A stretch of 64,000 nt of DNA from Prinia subflava (GCF_021018805.1 NC_086250.1:65669322-65733321); one strand, 5' to 3'. Shown: positions 26,787-40,348, counted from the first letter of the stretch. Made by a program: numbers and translations. Notes: a model not told the origin generated them from the sequence alone.

Positions 26787-29700
26787 TTAAAATTGTGATT
26801 TTGAAGGGTGGTGACAATTTTGTATCTCTGTGTTTATCACTCATACATCTGGTTTATATCTGGGCATGGTTATAATTTGTTAGCATCTTGAAGTATTTTT
26901 CTTTTCTTTATTATACTTTAGTACACTGTGTCTAGATGGATGTCCTGGCAGTTAATTGACATAACAGAAAGGATTGCAAATATTAACATAAGACAAAGCA
27001 ATATATAAACTAATCCTAGGAATGTAAGGAAGTTGTCAAAGATTGTTCAAATATAGGGTGAATAAAATGATAAATAGACCATAGCACACATTTAATTTTG
27101 AGAATAACTTGATACAGAAATGATATAATTAATCAATTACAACTATAATGCAAAAATGGAGTTATATCTACAGCTTCTTTCTTGTAAAGAATATTTATAC
27201 TTTAGAGGATTCTATATGGCTGCTGTTAAGCTCAAAGATGGCAAAGAATGTATTATTGTTAAGGGAGGTTTATTTAGAGGGCACACTAAAGACTCATAAG
27301 CTACATTTAGTACCAAAATCTATGAAAATAATACAAACTCAACAAAAACTCAGTGTTGTTACTCAGCAATCTGACGTAGTAATTAAGACATTGGAATTAT
27401 TACATTGGCAAAAGCAGACTGTCTTTGAACTTGAAGACATTAAGTCTCATATCTAAACTTTCTGCTAAAGACTTTCTGGGGTAGAATATTTCTTTGTGTG
27501 CCCACTACACCTCTGAGCCAACAGCATTAGAACCAGTAATACCTCTAAACTCTTGAAATTTTGATATATGTCCAGTCCAAAAGCTCAGGAAAGACTACAT
27601 ATTTTTTTCCCTTATATGCACTGACTGTTCCTGTTTCTAAGACCATGCAGTAACATTACTGTTTATGACAATTTTCTATTCACCTTGAATCCAGTGAATA
27701 TAAAAGACCAGATCTGGCAGGGAATTTACTATTGATAAACCAGTTAATATTCTGACACATGTTTCTGAAGTGATTCTAGATGGTTTTAAAAGTAGAGAAA
27801 ATGTGTTCTAAAAATTGTATTGCAAACACAAAAGCAAGTAAACCAAAATTCTGTTACCTGGAATAAAATCTTGTACAACTTAATACACTTTGTTATAGGT
27901 CATTCATATTTATTTCATACAAATTGACCTATTGAGTGCAATAACCAAAATGATGTAATAAAAGTTTTTCCTCTTTTGGGGAAGAATTCTGTTATTATAA
28001 TAAACTAATTTTTGAGTAAATATGTCTTCCTATTACATCATCCAAGCTATTAAAAGGTCATGCAGCTTGTCAAAAAAGACATATAATGGATGTTGCTTTA
28101 AAATCTAAAGTACCATATCCATACAGAGGTTTAAGCTAAAAGTTGGAAATCCTTAGCTTTTTAGTAAGTAAGAAAATATAACCAAACCCACTGTCTCCTC
28201 ATTAATCTGCCCTAAACTCCACTTTCTCTCACAGTTAGAAACTTCGATATATTTTCAAATAATGCCCGCAGAAGAATTTATTGCTGTTTTGTCTATTCTC
28301 ATTTCTAGACTGGTATATAACATACACAATCTTATAACACAGTAAATTTTGAAAAGAGTATAGAAATCTTGCCTCTTATCAGAAAGCTGTCTGCATGTTA
28401 GGTTTTTTCCCTTTCACTCACTGATACTGTATTGCCAGAAATGATGTCATGCTATTCATATCATATCTCACAATAACACTTTTCTAGAGTAAACCTTAAT
28501 CTCCTAAATCCAGTGTACAGTGGCTGTCCAAACAGAATAGATCTCTCTCTTTCTTTTTTTTTTTTAATAAAAGCCAGGTGATAAAGTAAGTGCTTCTGAT
28601 AAATGAGAACCCTGCAGTACTGTGGATCTAATCCTCCCATAGAGAGAAATATTTGACCAAGCCTAATGTGTTTCTTATGAGGAAGGTATCTTTCACAAAG
28701 GAAACAAAGCATGGAATTTCTGTAACATTCTTTGCATAAATATTCTTATAAATATAATGCATATGGAAATAATAATAGAAAAACCCAGCTACTTTCATCA
28801 CTCTTTTTGGCCCAGGAAACAATAAATAGGTAGGAATCCTGGCCAATTTTTTCAAAGCTTGATGTCTGAAGGTAGCCCTATAAATTGTATCTATGTGAAA
28901 GCAATTTTCAGAGGTACTGAGAATTCACAGTTCTCGCTGATTCCCACATGGATATAGGTACTTATTTCTGGACACACAACTTTGAATTTTTTGGCATGTA
29001 ATTCAGCTATATAAATCCAGGATTTCACCCAATAAAAACATGAATGAGATTTACCATTGATTCTCTTGATATTTACTGTCTCTATCTAGCTACTAGTATG
29101 GTCCCATCAGTGCAGGTTTTGAGCACCACCCAAGATTTAAAAATTAAAACCCATAAATCTCTCTTTCTTATTTCCTGTCTTTCCAGTCTATGGAACATGG
29201 TTTGATTCATTTGTTTGGCTTTTTTATTTTTATTTTTTTTTAAGTTTGCTTGAATAAAAACTCAAGAAAAAAGGAAAATATGCTCTTTCTGAAGAATAAT
29301 TTAGAGAGCCCCAAACTGACTTTTAAACAAGCTGGAGGCTGTTATGCACTCCTGAGAAGCAGAGCTCATACCTCTGAGTTGCATCCTGCTGTGGCCATGC
29401 TGTCTCATGCATGAATTGGTTCCTTTACAGCTACCTTGGGCTAATCCTCCTCTCCAGTGTGGCCTGTAGAATAGACAAGCCATAAATTAAATAGGGGAAT
29501 TTCACTGTTTTGTTCCAAAAGTGATGATGCCTGCAGCCATGCTCTCTCACGGAGGAGCTGCACACACACATCTTCTCCCCCAGACTGCCTGGACCAGCAG
29601 TGAGACACATCCACTGCCTCCTGGCTGCCCAGCTCCACTCCCCACTCCACACCTTGCTAATCATCTTTCAGTGTTTTTTCTCATGCTGGGGACGGAAAAG

Positions 29701-29879
29701 GATTAGGAATTTTTCCAGAGAGCAGAAGGACATGAACCCCAAAGGAGTGTCCTGTAGCTAGGCAGAATGCTCTGAGGTGAAGCAGCATCTCTTGCTACAA
29801 GCTGTCTCTTCCATCATCAGGGACATTGGACATGTCCTCAGTCTCTGTCGCCTGATTTCCTCCAGAGATTATAGTCTCT

Positions 29880-29916
29880 ACTTTGGAAAAGTACAAACTA
29901 CTTGGAAAAGTACACA
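29880..29916. repeat. Short tandem duplication (about 19 bp)
   Basis: 'ttggaaaagtaca' occurs at 29883-29895 and again at 29902-29914, with related flanking 'tact' sequence. A minor local duplication. Confidence 0.8.
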
Positions 29917-30390
29917 CATTCAAAGGTACCTTATATCCAATTAATTTTCTATTAAATTACCATAATTAATTAAATCAATAAATCAACAGTTAAGTTTGTA
30001 TGCGTACATGAAAACCTCATGAGGCAGGTCCTAAATATACCCCTGTGATCAGCATGGTCGGACAAGAAAATCCTGGTGGTGTGTTCAGGTGGCTAAGCAG
30101 AACCTGCTGTTGTGCTTCAAAGAGATATTGGCTTTCTTGGTTTATGAAACTTCATTCCTGAAAATGGAGAAACCCATTAGTCAAGTCTACGAGGGGATAA
30201 TTTCTGCAGCAGCAGTGGAAGGTGTGTGTTCTGGAAGAGGAGACAGTGTGCTGGCAGATGCACAGTGCCTTTTTCAGGTATTCAGTAGCACTGACAGGAA
30301 GGACTCACACTTTGTTACCAGCTTCATCATGATCCAGTTCTCCAGATAGGACTGGGAACTTCAGGAAATACTGCTTCTCCTGAGTGCTGC

Positions 30391-30768
30391 TCCTTCCTTC
30401 CTTCCTTCCTTCCTTCCTTCCTTCCTTCCTTCCTTCCTTCCTTCCTTCCTTCCTTCCTTCCTTCCTTCCTTCCTTCCTTCCTTCCTTCCTTCCTTCCTTC
30501 CTTCCTTCCTTCCTTCCTTCCTTCCTTCCTTCCTTCCTTCCTTCCTTCCTTCCTTCCTTCCTTCCTTCCTTCCTTCCTTCCTTCCTTCCTTCCTTCCTTC
30601 CTTCCTTCCTTCCTTCCTTCCTTCCTTCCTTCCTTCCTTCCTTCCTTCCTTCCTTCCTTCCTTCCTTCCTTCCTTCCTTCCTTCCTTCCTTCCTTCCTTC
30701 CTTCCTTCCTTCCTTCCTTCCTTCCTTCCTTCCTTCCTTCCTTCCTTCCTTCCTTCCTTCCTTCCTTC
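30391..30768. repeat. (TTCC)n / (GGAA)n tetranucleotide microsatellite, 378 bp
   Basis: The tract is uninterrupted from 30391 to 30768, about 94 perfect units with no substitution visible. It is pure polypyrimidine on the + strand and has mirror symmetry, so it could adopt triplex (H-DNA) structure. All reading frames through it are open, giving artefactual Pro-Ser-Phe-Leu and Glu-Gly-Arg-Lys 'proteins'; these are not genes. GGAA is the ETS-factor core, so the tract is a dense array of potential ETS sites. Length is likely polymorphic and may be mis-sized by assembly. Confidence 0.98.
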
Positions 30769-33640
30769 TTTTCTCCTCTTTTAAATATCACTCCATCTGC
30801 CTCTCATTGTCCAGCAGACATTACTAGTGTACTAAAAGGAAACAAAAATTATGATGTTTCTTCATGTCAGTGCACTGGAATGCCCTATGCCCTAACAAAC
30901 CCACATTTTTTAGACATTGATAACAAAATAATAGAGAAAAGGATGCACAATTCAGAATTTACTAGCATATAGCTGTCTGTGTAGCCATGGTTTGCAGAAG
31001 GTATTTTGAGTAGCTCAGCAGACATCTTTTGAACTGTTTTCCAATAGTTATAATTGAAGAAAATCGACTATATTTAACTTTCCCCTGAACTGATTTTGCT
31101 CCAACTTTTAGTGATGTGTAGAATTTTAGCAGCAATATTTGAGTAAGAAAGGTACTAAAAGGCCCTTTGCAAAGCAATCAGAACTTCTAATCTGTCTTAC
31201 TAGAAAAGTCAAAACAAAACATAGATAGGGAAACAAAAGGACAGGACATTTTATTTAAATGTTGAAAAATTAAATCTAGAGACTTCACCACTGTAGCCAT
31301 TAAGCATGTCCATGACCTTGGAATAATTTTATACCCTGTGAGGAGAGGAGAGCTTGGCCATATCTCAGGGACACCAGTGCTCCCACACGTGGTTGATAAG
31401 TGCAATACTGAGGTGTTTATGCAGCTACAGCCATGGGCAAGTCAAGGACCTTAAAAGAAAAAAACCTCCAAGAATAGTAACATTATTTTCTGAATTTTCC
31501 CTACAATGCATGTGAAGTTTGAGGCAGAGTCAAGGATTTTTATCTCATTCAATACCTCTGTTTGCTACCTAAACATTTTTTTTCCTCAAAATCCATAAAT
31601 GTTTCTGAAATATGCTCTCCACAGGACAATTAAGATACTTTCAATGGAGTCACACAACCTGCTACATAAGGCAAGTACCTGATGGATACTGTATAGTAAA
31701 ATCTTCTGCATCTCATATTTTGCCATATTTTAAGCTGTTAAGTATTGCCTGGTGTAAGAACTTGGATTCATTCCACACAGATTTCCACAAACTATTTCTC
31801 TTTTCCTATATTTATTTTTTTAGCCAGCCTAGAAATTTATAATATTTTCCTATCCATGGGACTTAGGCCAGCACTGGACAATATTTCATCACAATAGCAG
31901 ATCATGAAAAATAATGGTTGTGTCAATGTTTGGAAATGGCACATTTGAAAGTGAAGTCATTATTTATAGGATCAAAAGGTGTCCATATACAATGATCTCA
32001 GAGTTAGAATGCAAATTAAATAGGTATGGGGTGATTTTCTCTGATGTGATGCCCTGAAGCTCAGAGAGGATAAAGCAAGCCTCTTGCCTCAGCATTGAAA
32101 TACTTCTAAGTAAAATCATGGGCAGCCAAGACGCCAACTTAAAAATTTTCTCCATTTTAGTTAGACTCATCCTTGAGCCATGCATTATCCTTGAAAATGC
32201 TTTTGAAGATCTTAATGGTCTAACTGGCAGAGGCTCCACAATACATTATACCTGTATCTTCAAACACCTATCTCACTTCAACAAGCCAGGGGAGACAATT
32301 AGAATAAATATTTTACTAAAAATGTTCTAAGCTGAATAGCTGGCTCTGCACGATTCTTTCTATTTATGGCTTCCTAATGAACATTAAGACTGTGATGAAA
32401 GTATTCTAACAGATGGATCACAAGGAAGTTCTGTACATAATTTACATACTGAAGTTGTTCACAGCAAAGCAAGGATTTCAGAAAACCCATGGTGCTTTTT
32501 TTTTATTTCTTAATATGAATTTATTGTATTGTGGAAAACAGTCTTTCTGTGTCTTGTGATTTTATTTCATTTCTCATTATAATTGTTGGTCAGTCAGTTT
32601 GGCTGCTCCTAAACCAGAGGTATACAATTAACTCACTTTTCACTGAGAAGGAAATAGAGAAAAAAGAGGAAAATATATTTTTCCCTCCTTGTTCATAAAC
32701 AAACATCAAAGACTCAAAAATCAGGCAACATATTTATCTATACCTTGAAAAATGACTGTAAAAGTCATTGTATTATGGCTAAAAAGATTTCAAAATGCTG
32801 AAAATCTAAGAACATTTCAGGCTTACACTGAGGATGGTAAAGATTGTAGAGTACTAGAGCTCTGCAGTATTACAAATAGCAGCTTCGTGTCTTTAGGGAG
32901 TCTGAGTATGTGCCAAGCAGAGGAGACCACACAAAGTCTATAATTACTGTCTTGTCTCAGGCAACTCTGTTTTTTTTTTTTTTAGTTGGCCAGCCATCAT
33001 ACATTGCTGGGGAAATATCCTGCATATAGGTAATTTTGTGGATCTGACTGGGAAAAAAAAAAAAAAAAAAGAAGATACCATGAAAGCAGAAAAATAAAAA
33101 ATCGACCACCATTTTTATTCAAGAAACTTCTAACTGTAACAGAGGCTGACTGTAATTAGCAGCCTTTTCCTTAGATGAATTAATGTCCTACAGGCAAGAA
33201 GACTGATTCTCTGTTCACTGAATCATCACACAGTGTATTCAGTGTAAGGCTTAAGAAAATCCAGTGCATTCCCTAAGCTTAGAATTTCCTGATTCCTTCT
33301 CGAAATAGATATTTATAATGAAGCAGATGAATTGGTCCCTGAAAGAGCATATTTCTCTCCTCCCACATGACCTTGACCCAAGAGGAGTGCCTGAGGAGGA
33401 GATGTGGGTGTCTGTAGTCGATGAGACTGATCCTACTCTGAGTAGCAAAGTCCACTTGTGACAGAGACAGGCCTATGCAGAATACTGAGCCCTGTTTTTT
33501 TGTAATAATGCTGCTTCTGGTATTTAAGTTAACACCAATAAAGCTGAGCTGGTCTACACTGGCTGTTTACGTCATGGATTGTTTATATCATTTCTGTGAG
33601 TAAAAAAAAGGGACAGGTCTTTTCTCACAGGTAAAACCTG
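30769..33640. other. Non-coding AT-rich DNA
   Basis: Unique sequence between the microsatellite and the CR1 copy, with a T run near 32972-32984 and an 18-A run at 33053. The piece 33115-33190 (ctgactgtaattagcagcct) has a homeodomain-like TAATTA core; its significance is unknown. Confidence 0.65.
33053..33070. repeat. Poly(A) run (18 A)
   Basis: Eighteen consecutive A. No recognisable retrocopy precedes it. Confidence 0.95.
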
Positions 33641-33902
33641 ACAGGACAAGAGAAAACTGCCTCAGGTAGCACTACTGGAGGTTTAGAGTGGATATTGGGA
33701 AACCTTTCTTCACAGAAAAGGTGGTCAGTCACTGGAACAGACTGGCAGGGAGTGATGGAATCACCCTTCCTGGAAGTGTTTAAAAACATGTGGATGTGGT
33801 ACTGGGAGATGATTCAGTGGTGGATTGGCAGTGCTGGGTTAATGGTTGTGCTCAATGTTCTTAGAGGTGCTTTGCAAGCTTAATGATTTTATGATTCTAT
33901 GA
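33641..33902 (+). mobile_element. CR1 LINE, 5'-truncated 3'-end copy
   Basis: This is the 3' terminal part (end of ORF2 and 3' UTR) of a chicken-repeat-1 non-LTR retrotransposon. The order of recognisable CR1 landmarks is intact: a 'gacaagag' start, 'ggatattggga', 'tttcttcacagaaaaggtgg', 'cactggaacag', 'gtgatggaatcacc', 'ctggaagtgtttaaaaacatg', 'ggcagtgctgggttaatgg' and 'cttagaggtgcttt'. It ends in an 8-bp-type microsatellite tail (ATGATTTTATGATTCTATGA, 33883-33902) with no poly(A). Severe 5' truncation is normal for CR1. No reverse transcriptase region remains, so the copy is inactive. Substitutions throughout suggest an old insertion. This is the main evidence that the host is a bird, or at least a sauropsid. 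Confidence 0.93.
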
Positions 33903-36345
33903 AGGTGGAGAATCAGCCCCAGCCTTCCAGGGGTGTGTGTAGTTTCCCAGCAGCACGTGGCATCTAAATTCTAAAGGAGCCAGAGACTGAGTGGTTTCTC
34001 ATGCAACTTTACACCTTGGAAAGTCAGGATATTTTTAATGATACTAGTATTTTCAAATAGCTGTTTCATATCAAACACCTATCATTTCCATGTTGGCCTT
34101 ACTTCTTTCAAACAGATTGTGAAATAGAAATAGAGAATAAGTTTCATGCCAGCTAAAATGGCTGTTGACACAGAATAACTCAGGAATGTGCTTTTGGCTT
34201 CTATTTTATAGTGTAAATGTGTGATTCATTTTGACAATCTAAGTAATTCTTTCACGATCTTATTTTTTTTTTTTTCCTTTATGAGACTGATCATCTTCTC
34301 ACTTGTTTTGATCAAAAGCCTAAAAGGTATGTTCTTTATTTGATTTAGGCAGTTTGGCCATCTTCTCTAGTGGCCTGGGAAAAAAGAAGCAAAAGCCTAA
34401 CAGTGCAGGGAACTGACAGATGGTTACAGTTTCCTGACAAATTATTTATTTGAATTCTTAAACACTCAGCTCTTACTTATAACTTCTTCACTTCAGTTTT
34501 AAGAGTCCATTTATCAACAAGAATGATCACACATTGACCATACCAGGACTCAAAAGCAAATGTATTCATTTGCTCACTACACGGAAATGAGTTAGTGACA
34601 AGTGAACTGATTCAGACAAAACACCCAAACTAAGGCTCCAGTCCAGCATTTGAACTCTAACAAAAAGCTTGTCTACATCCTTTCTTTCTGCCTTTTTACT
34701 AAACCTTGGTTGTAGGCCCTTATTCGACATCACATTCCCTCGTGGATTTTTCCTTTCAGAAAACTGTTTTTAAAAAATTTTAGCAATCCTAAAGTTTTTG
34801 TGTGTATATGTATTTATTAACACATACCAAGAAAGACCAATTTCTATCAAATGCGGTATGTTCCATAGGAAAATCTTTCAAAGTGAAATGATTTTTCATT
34901 TAATGAGAATTTTTGCCACTGGATTTGAGGAAAAATGTGGTGATCACTGGCTGAAAAGTTTGCAAACTTTTTTTTGTAAAGGGAATTGACTTTTCACACA
35001 GAAAAATAATTTTTTAACTGTTAAGACCAGTATGAAAATTTCTGTTCCCTGCCTGCTTTCTGGTAAGGGACATCTTTGCACTTGTCAAGTCCAGCAATAC
35101 TAACAGGTCCCCTCTTTCCCCTGGTACTCACAATGAGTCTGTGCCTCAATCAACAGCCAGATATTTCAGCTGAGAATAGTAAAAGCTGAGCATTAAAGTA
35201 CCTAAAAGGTAGGTATCTTTTGTATTTATTCTACAGTTTAAGAAGACCAAATCTCTCAGCTTCTTCACGTGAAAAATTTTTTTAGAAGTAAAATTTTATC
35301 TTTGCATTTATCTGCACTGGTATCCTAATTTTGAGTGAAATATAGTTTACCAGGGAACAACCCCTATAGAACTGACACACAGACTTGTCTTATTTTCCTT
35401 TCCTGATTTGTCTTCCAGTACAGTGAAGTTTTGCTGCTTTTTGCAGACATATGGTTCAGTGTTTATTCTGTAAGTAAATCCAAGACCCATTCGGACCTTC
35501 AGCTTGTATTTTATCTCAGACAGTGGTTGCAAACACACCAAGTTCTCATGCTGCACAAATGGAATATCTTCTGTCTCCCAATGGAAACATTTGGGGGTCC
35601 AAGCTGGAAGCAATCTTTCCTAAATGTAATGTTAGATGAGTGAATATGTGTGTGTGTGCTGTCCTAGGTTGCTGTCTGTTGTAGGATGTGAGCTGTGGTC
35701 CCTTTGTTCCCCAAAGCCTCCGTGAAATCAGCAGTAGCATGAAACAGATGAAAGAGATTTCAGATTGAGGGGCAAAAAAGGTGTTTCTCCCTCAACTCTG
35801 TGCATAGCACATTCACTCTGAGTGTGCCAGTGTCTTAAAAACTTAGGTCCTTCACATGAAAATTTTTCTCACCTAGTGATGGGCATAGCAGTGAAAATTA
35901 AAGGCTTGTCAAAGACATCCAAATGCTCTCTGCCTAGTAACAAAAATATCCTTTATTGATTCTGTGAGTAACCTGCATTTCAGTGACACAGGACCCTAGC
36001 TGCAGAATCAATATTTAGAACAAGATGAATGTGCCCCAAACTAAGAAAACACACCAATCAGCCCCGCATCTGAAGGTCTTCTCTAATGGAAAAAATAACC
36101 AAGTGATGTAAACAGAAAGGGCAAAGCAAGTGACAACCTACAAGACCACCCATCTGGGCGAGGCAGTGCTTTTCAGGGTTATCTGGCTGCTTCCTTTGTG
36201 CTGGTTCACACAGTGACTGTTGCTCTAAATTTTGTTGACAGTGACCACAGTGCTTTCTTTAAATGTAAACATTCCCAAGTTCCAAGACACAGTCCTCAGT
36301 GAGTTTGCTAGAAAAGCCCACATCACATCCTCATAGGTGGCTTAA
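33903..36345. other. Non-coding AT-rich DNA
   Basis: Unique sequence. Overlapping frames on opposite strands at 35347-35613 (-) and 35431-35643 (+) match nothing known. A short TG run occurs near 35646-35660. Confidence 0.65.
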
Positions 36346-36429
36346 CTATTGCCTTTCTACAGCACAACCTTCCTTTGGAGTTTCTGTCAGCAGAAACTCC
36401 AAAGGAAGGGCAATAGATTCAGGTTGTGC
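36346..36429. repeat. Near-perfect hairpin with rearranged inverted segments
   Basis: A 19-bp left arm (36368-36386, ccttcctttggagtttctg) is followed by a 4-base loop and a perfectly complementary right arm (36391-36409). Two more inverted pairs surround it: CTATTGCC (36346-36353) with GGCAATAG (36409-36416), and GCACAACCT (36362-36370) with AGGTTGTGC (36421-36429). The outer pairs are not in simple nested order, as expected from template switching during replication rather than from a transposon. Open frames through it are short and unlikely to be coding. Confidence 0.95.
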
Positions 36430-39400
36430 AATCACAGCTATTTGCACTATATTTCTATGGTATATTTTTAGAAAACTACTTTTAAAACAGTTCTACAGCT
36501 TTTAATGAGAATTAGAAAAGGTATCCAATGTCAACTCACAAAAAGAAAACTAAGAAAGTTATGTGCAGCCAGTGTAGAAGAGGAGCATCCCTTTAAGAAA
36601 AAAATAAATATATTAAAATATTTAATTGAACATAAAAAGTCATTGCTAATCCTCTTTATGGAATATAGGTCTTTGAAATGGAATGATCAGTAGTAATGAA
36701 ATTATCAATGGATAATTTCTTTTTATTGTAAGCAATCAAAAATTCAAACTTATGAGTCAGACTCTTCTTCACAAGAATTAATACTATGCTCCAGTAATAG
36801 ACCTCATGATTTCAGTGGCCTACTTTTAGAGAAAAAAGTACTCAGCATGTGTCACAAGCCCTGAATAATGGAAACAGCTCTTTCTAGGTATTTACTCTCT
36901 TACCTAATTTCAAGTGCTGCCTGCAAGTTGCTGGTGAGCACCTGAGCTGTCCATGGCAGATAGATCTGTTACCAGCCAAATGCCTCATTCCTTCCTTGAA
37001 ACTGTTGAATTATTACCTTTACTTCCACCATCTGGAGTCCAAGCAAAGTGCTAGAGGATAGTGATTGAAAGCTCCAACAACCTATTTAATTATCAAAAAG
37101 CACAATAATAAGGGTCTTGGGACAGATAACTACCCCTTTTATTCCAGTTTGGGTAAGTCCTACTTTAACAGGCTCCCAAAGTGCTCTGTTACGGACTAGA
37201 GAGGGGTGACCAATAAATGGTTTTACTGATCACTGGTTAAGAGCTAAGCTGTACAATTATTCCTGCTTCTCCTGAGGCAAGCACACAAGGGAGGGATCAG
37301 CAATACACCAGGAGCCAAAGAAACGCCCTTCTCCTATTGAGAATGATATCCATCTCCGACAGCAAATATAAAAGCAGTTGAAACAAGATTTCATGGGCCT
37401 CAATTCCCACAGCTTTTTCTGGGCATCAGATTTGATCACCATTGTAAAATGTTCTATGTGAGTAGCTTGGACATTGTAAAAAGAAAAAAAAAAAGAAAGT
37501 AAAAAAATCTCAAACCCCTTAGTTTTGTTTAATTTAGAAAGTGGAATGAATCAGTTTTGTGGACGACATTTTGATGTGAACCAGACAGCTTTAAAATCAG
37601 TTTTCCACTAAGTAGAGGATCTTACTCTTCTTTGTTGAGTTATTGCACAACTCTTTTACCCTGATCTATGTATTGTGACTCCATTTCTTTTCAATTACTA
37701 GAAGAGAATAGTGGCCACTATTTAAACCTGGTTGAAAGTCCAAAACCATTATAGGGTTACAGAAAGAAGGGGGCTGCCTTAGTATAAACAACTCTCTAAG
37801 AATATGACATGAAAGGAATAAAATACCATTTAAAATAGTTTTTCACATCCAATATTTCTGTTTGGTTTTTATCTTAACAAAAATTATGCTCTCCCACAGC
37901 AACATTGGAAATCTTCATGAATATTTGAATTGTTCTGTCTTTTCAGAATGCATAAGACCGAGGTTTAAGCCCACAGACTCCATATGTGCATTCATTCCTG
38001 GGCCAAACACACAGATCATTTTTTATTATTACCAACATGTATGCATAATGGATGGCTACCAGACAGTCTAGACTCATGTCACTGACAGATGTCAGCATAA
38101 AAATTCAACTAGGTTAGCCTTACCACATTAAAAAAGAATTTTTCAGTTTACAAAACATCACAAGCCATAGGCACTTCAGAATATATTCCTGTACTGTATA
38201 AAGCAGAGTGGAGATGTATCTAAGACTCACACATAACTCTGGGAATGTTCTCCAGTTCTACATTGCAGACATTTAGTATGTCTGGAAAAAGGGGAATGTT
38301 CTGCACAAGGATGCAGGGGATTAGAGGCTTTCACATGACAGGCACAGGCAATTACAGAAATATTTATTTAATTTATTGCTGAGCAAAGAACTTCTGGGTA
38401 CTCCAGGCAAATGGGCTCAGCTTGAACAGCTCAGCCAGGTTTAATACTTCACTGAGTCATGTATAGGGGGTTCTATCATAGTGATACTGACCATCATCCT
38501 CCAATAACTACATATGTTTTACATCAAGGTCATCTTTCAGCTTGGATAAGATTTGGATTCACTGCAGCAGTAAACAAGAGGTTAAAGATAAAAGCTTTTC
38601 AGTCCTTAAATTAGTGCTATTTCCACTTCACATCCACTCAAGCACCAGAGATTTCTCTAAAGCTGCCAGTGTTATTCTGCTCTACTGACCCATAAGTAGC
38701 TGAAATTTGGCCCCACTCCAGTGTGTGATTTAGGGGTTACCCTCTCACTCACAGAGAGCATGTGGTCTCTTTTTTTGCCATAGAACTCCCTTAGCAACCC
38801 ACACTTCTCCTTCTGCCAGGCTCTCTCTTGTGGTCGGTGAGGGCTTCAAAACACACAGCATTCAAAAGCATGGCGGTCAGACCTGACAAACTGTAGGGAA
38901 TTATACTTTTTCTGGAACTCCAGAAGGAGAGAGGTTTGCCTTTTAATTTCCTTGAACTCTGATGAGTTTTGTAGGGAGACAAATAATTTCTCTATATTTG
39001 GAAAAATATAAACATTTCTTTTCTTGTCCTCTTTATGAAAGCAAAGTCTTATTGTCTCACAAGGTTCTGGGAAATCTTTCAATGTAAAAGGAACATTTTG
39101 CTTTTTTGATTGTCTCCTAAGACAGTCTTATTATATTATTCCACCAGACAATTTAAATTACCTGCTAAAACACATAATTAATATTTAGAATACTTCTAGA
39201 TAACTCGCAAGGCTTTGTGTGAAAGACATGTTTTCTTGGCAAGATATCATCCTTCAAGTGCAGAGAACAGACACTACCAGAGCCATAGAAAGAGCTTCTG
39301 GACAGGGCATTCCTACAGCTCAGCAGAGTCTGGTTTTACACACTGAGTGCATACCTAAACCTACATAAGGAGGTATTTTCATATGCAATGGTTTTTAAAT

Positions 39401-40348
39401 ATTTATTTGTTTTCAGGTTCTCCAGAAACCAGAGAAAGGCTGACAGGAAACCTCCTTGAGAAGCCATCAGTTGCCATCAGTCAACAGTACCCAATTTGTC
39501 TGCAAAAACTTGACTTTTATTACAAAGAAAACAACCTCTGACGCAAAAGCCTGGGTCCATGTGCCATTGGTCAACCAACTTTTTAGCATAAACAAGGGCA
39601 TTGCTGGCCCATTCCTCTCCCTAGGCACAAGGTAGGGGAGAAATATGGGTGCTCTCCCATTGGTAGGGAGCTGGAACACATCTGAGCACACAGCACAGTG
39701 TAGGGACTGGGAACTGCTCCAGCACCTGATGATATTAGGCAGAACACAACCATGTCTGCTCTGCATGTTTACTGCTTAAGGAAACATAAGAATGGTTTTA
39801 AGGCTGTTATTGTTTTGAGATTATCAAGACCAAAACTCTTCTGTGAATTTATCACACTTGTATAATGGTGAAACTTTTTTTTTCTCCAGTTGTGTGCACC
39901 TCGTGGCACAGTAGCTGACATTCAGGGAAACAATGTGCTGTATACATCCATACATCTCTGAATAGCTGAAGTCCCCATGTGAGAACCACACACCCAGCAT
40001 CTGCAAAAGTGATCATACTTAGAAACGTTATAAAACACAATACAGGTGATGTGGTCAAGGGGTTATTTAAGCCTTCTTTGTTATTCAGAGTTCTATTATT
40101 GTCTTTAGTAAGCAGTTCATAAGATAGCCTGCTTTTCTGAAAGCCATCAAATACTGACTTTTTTATCTGTTGCATGTATACTAGAACATAAAAGAAGAAA
40201 AAACCAATAATACCTTCCTCCAAATAAAAGTTATTCATGCTAAATCCTGGCACAAATGAAGTCAGTAGCAAAATTCCCGCTGGCTTCTGTGTTCATAGAT
40301 CATAACACAACCTCAATTTTTGAACATTTCTCAGTCATCTATTTATGT
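36430..40348. other. Non-coding AT-rich DNA
   Basis: Unique sequence with one MITE-like piece at 36.8 kb (listed). Overlapping - frames near 38791-39082 and 39852-40271 (139 codons, with hydrophobic stretches) are not recognised. 'gccatcagttgccatcagt' near 39462 is a small tandem duplication. Confidence 0.6.
36806..36861. mobile_element. Possible ancient MITE-like fragment
   Basis: 'catgatttcagtggcctact' followed by 'agtactcagcatgtgtcaca' resembles the recurring amniote string ttgatttcaatgg…gtgctcagcacctttgaaaatcaggcc. Diverged; similarity judged by eye. Confidence 0.3.

Larger units (their letters stand above)
25241..30390. other. Non-coding DNA up to the TTCC microsatellite
   Basis: Apart from the palindromes at 25.7 kb, the 166-codon frame at 26.3-26.8 kb and the duplication at 29.9 kb, this is unique sequence. 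A + frame of 102 codons at 27148-27456 has no recognised motif. A short tandem 'agggtcag' pair occurs near 25853-25868. Confidence 0.6.

Noticed and set aside
30327..30827. Long open frames of 154 and 147 codons encoding Glu-Gly-Arg-Lys and Pro-Ser-Phe-Leu repeats
   Set aside because: They are pure translations of the TTCC microsatellite; every frame is open because the repeat contains no stop codon.
33695..33883. 62-codon frame
   Set aside because: It lies inside the 3' untranslated part of the CR1 copy.
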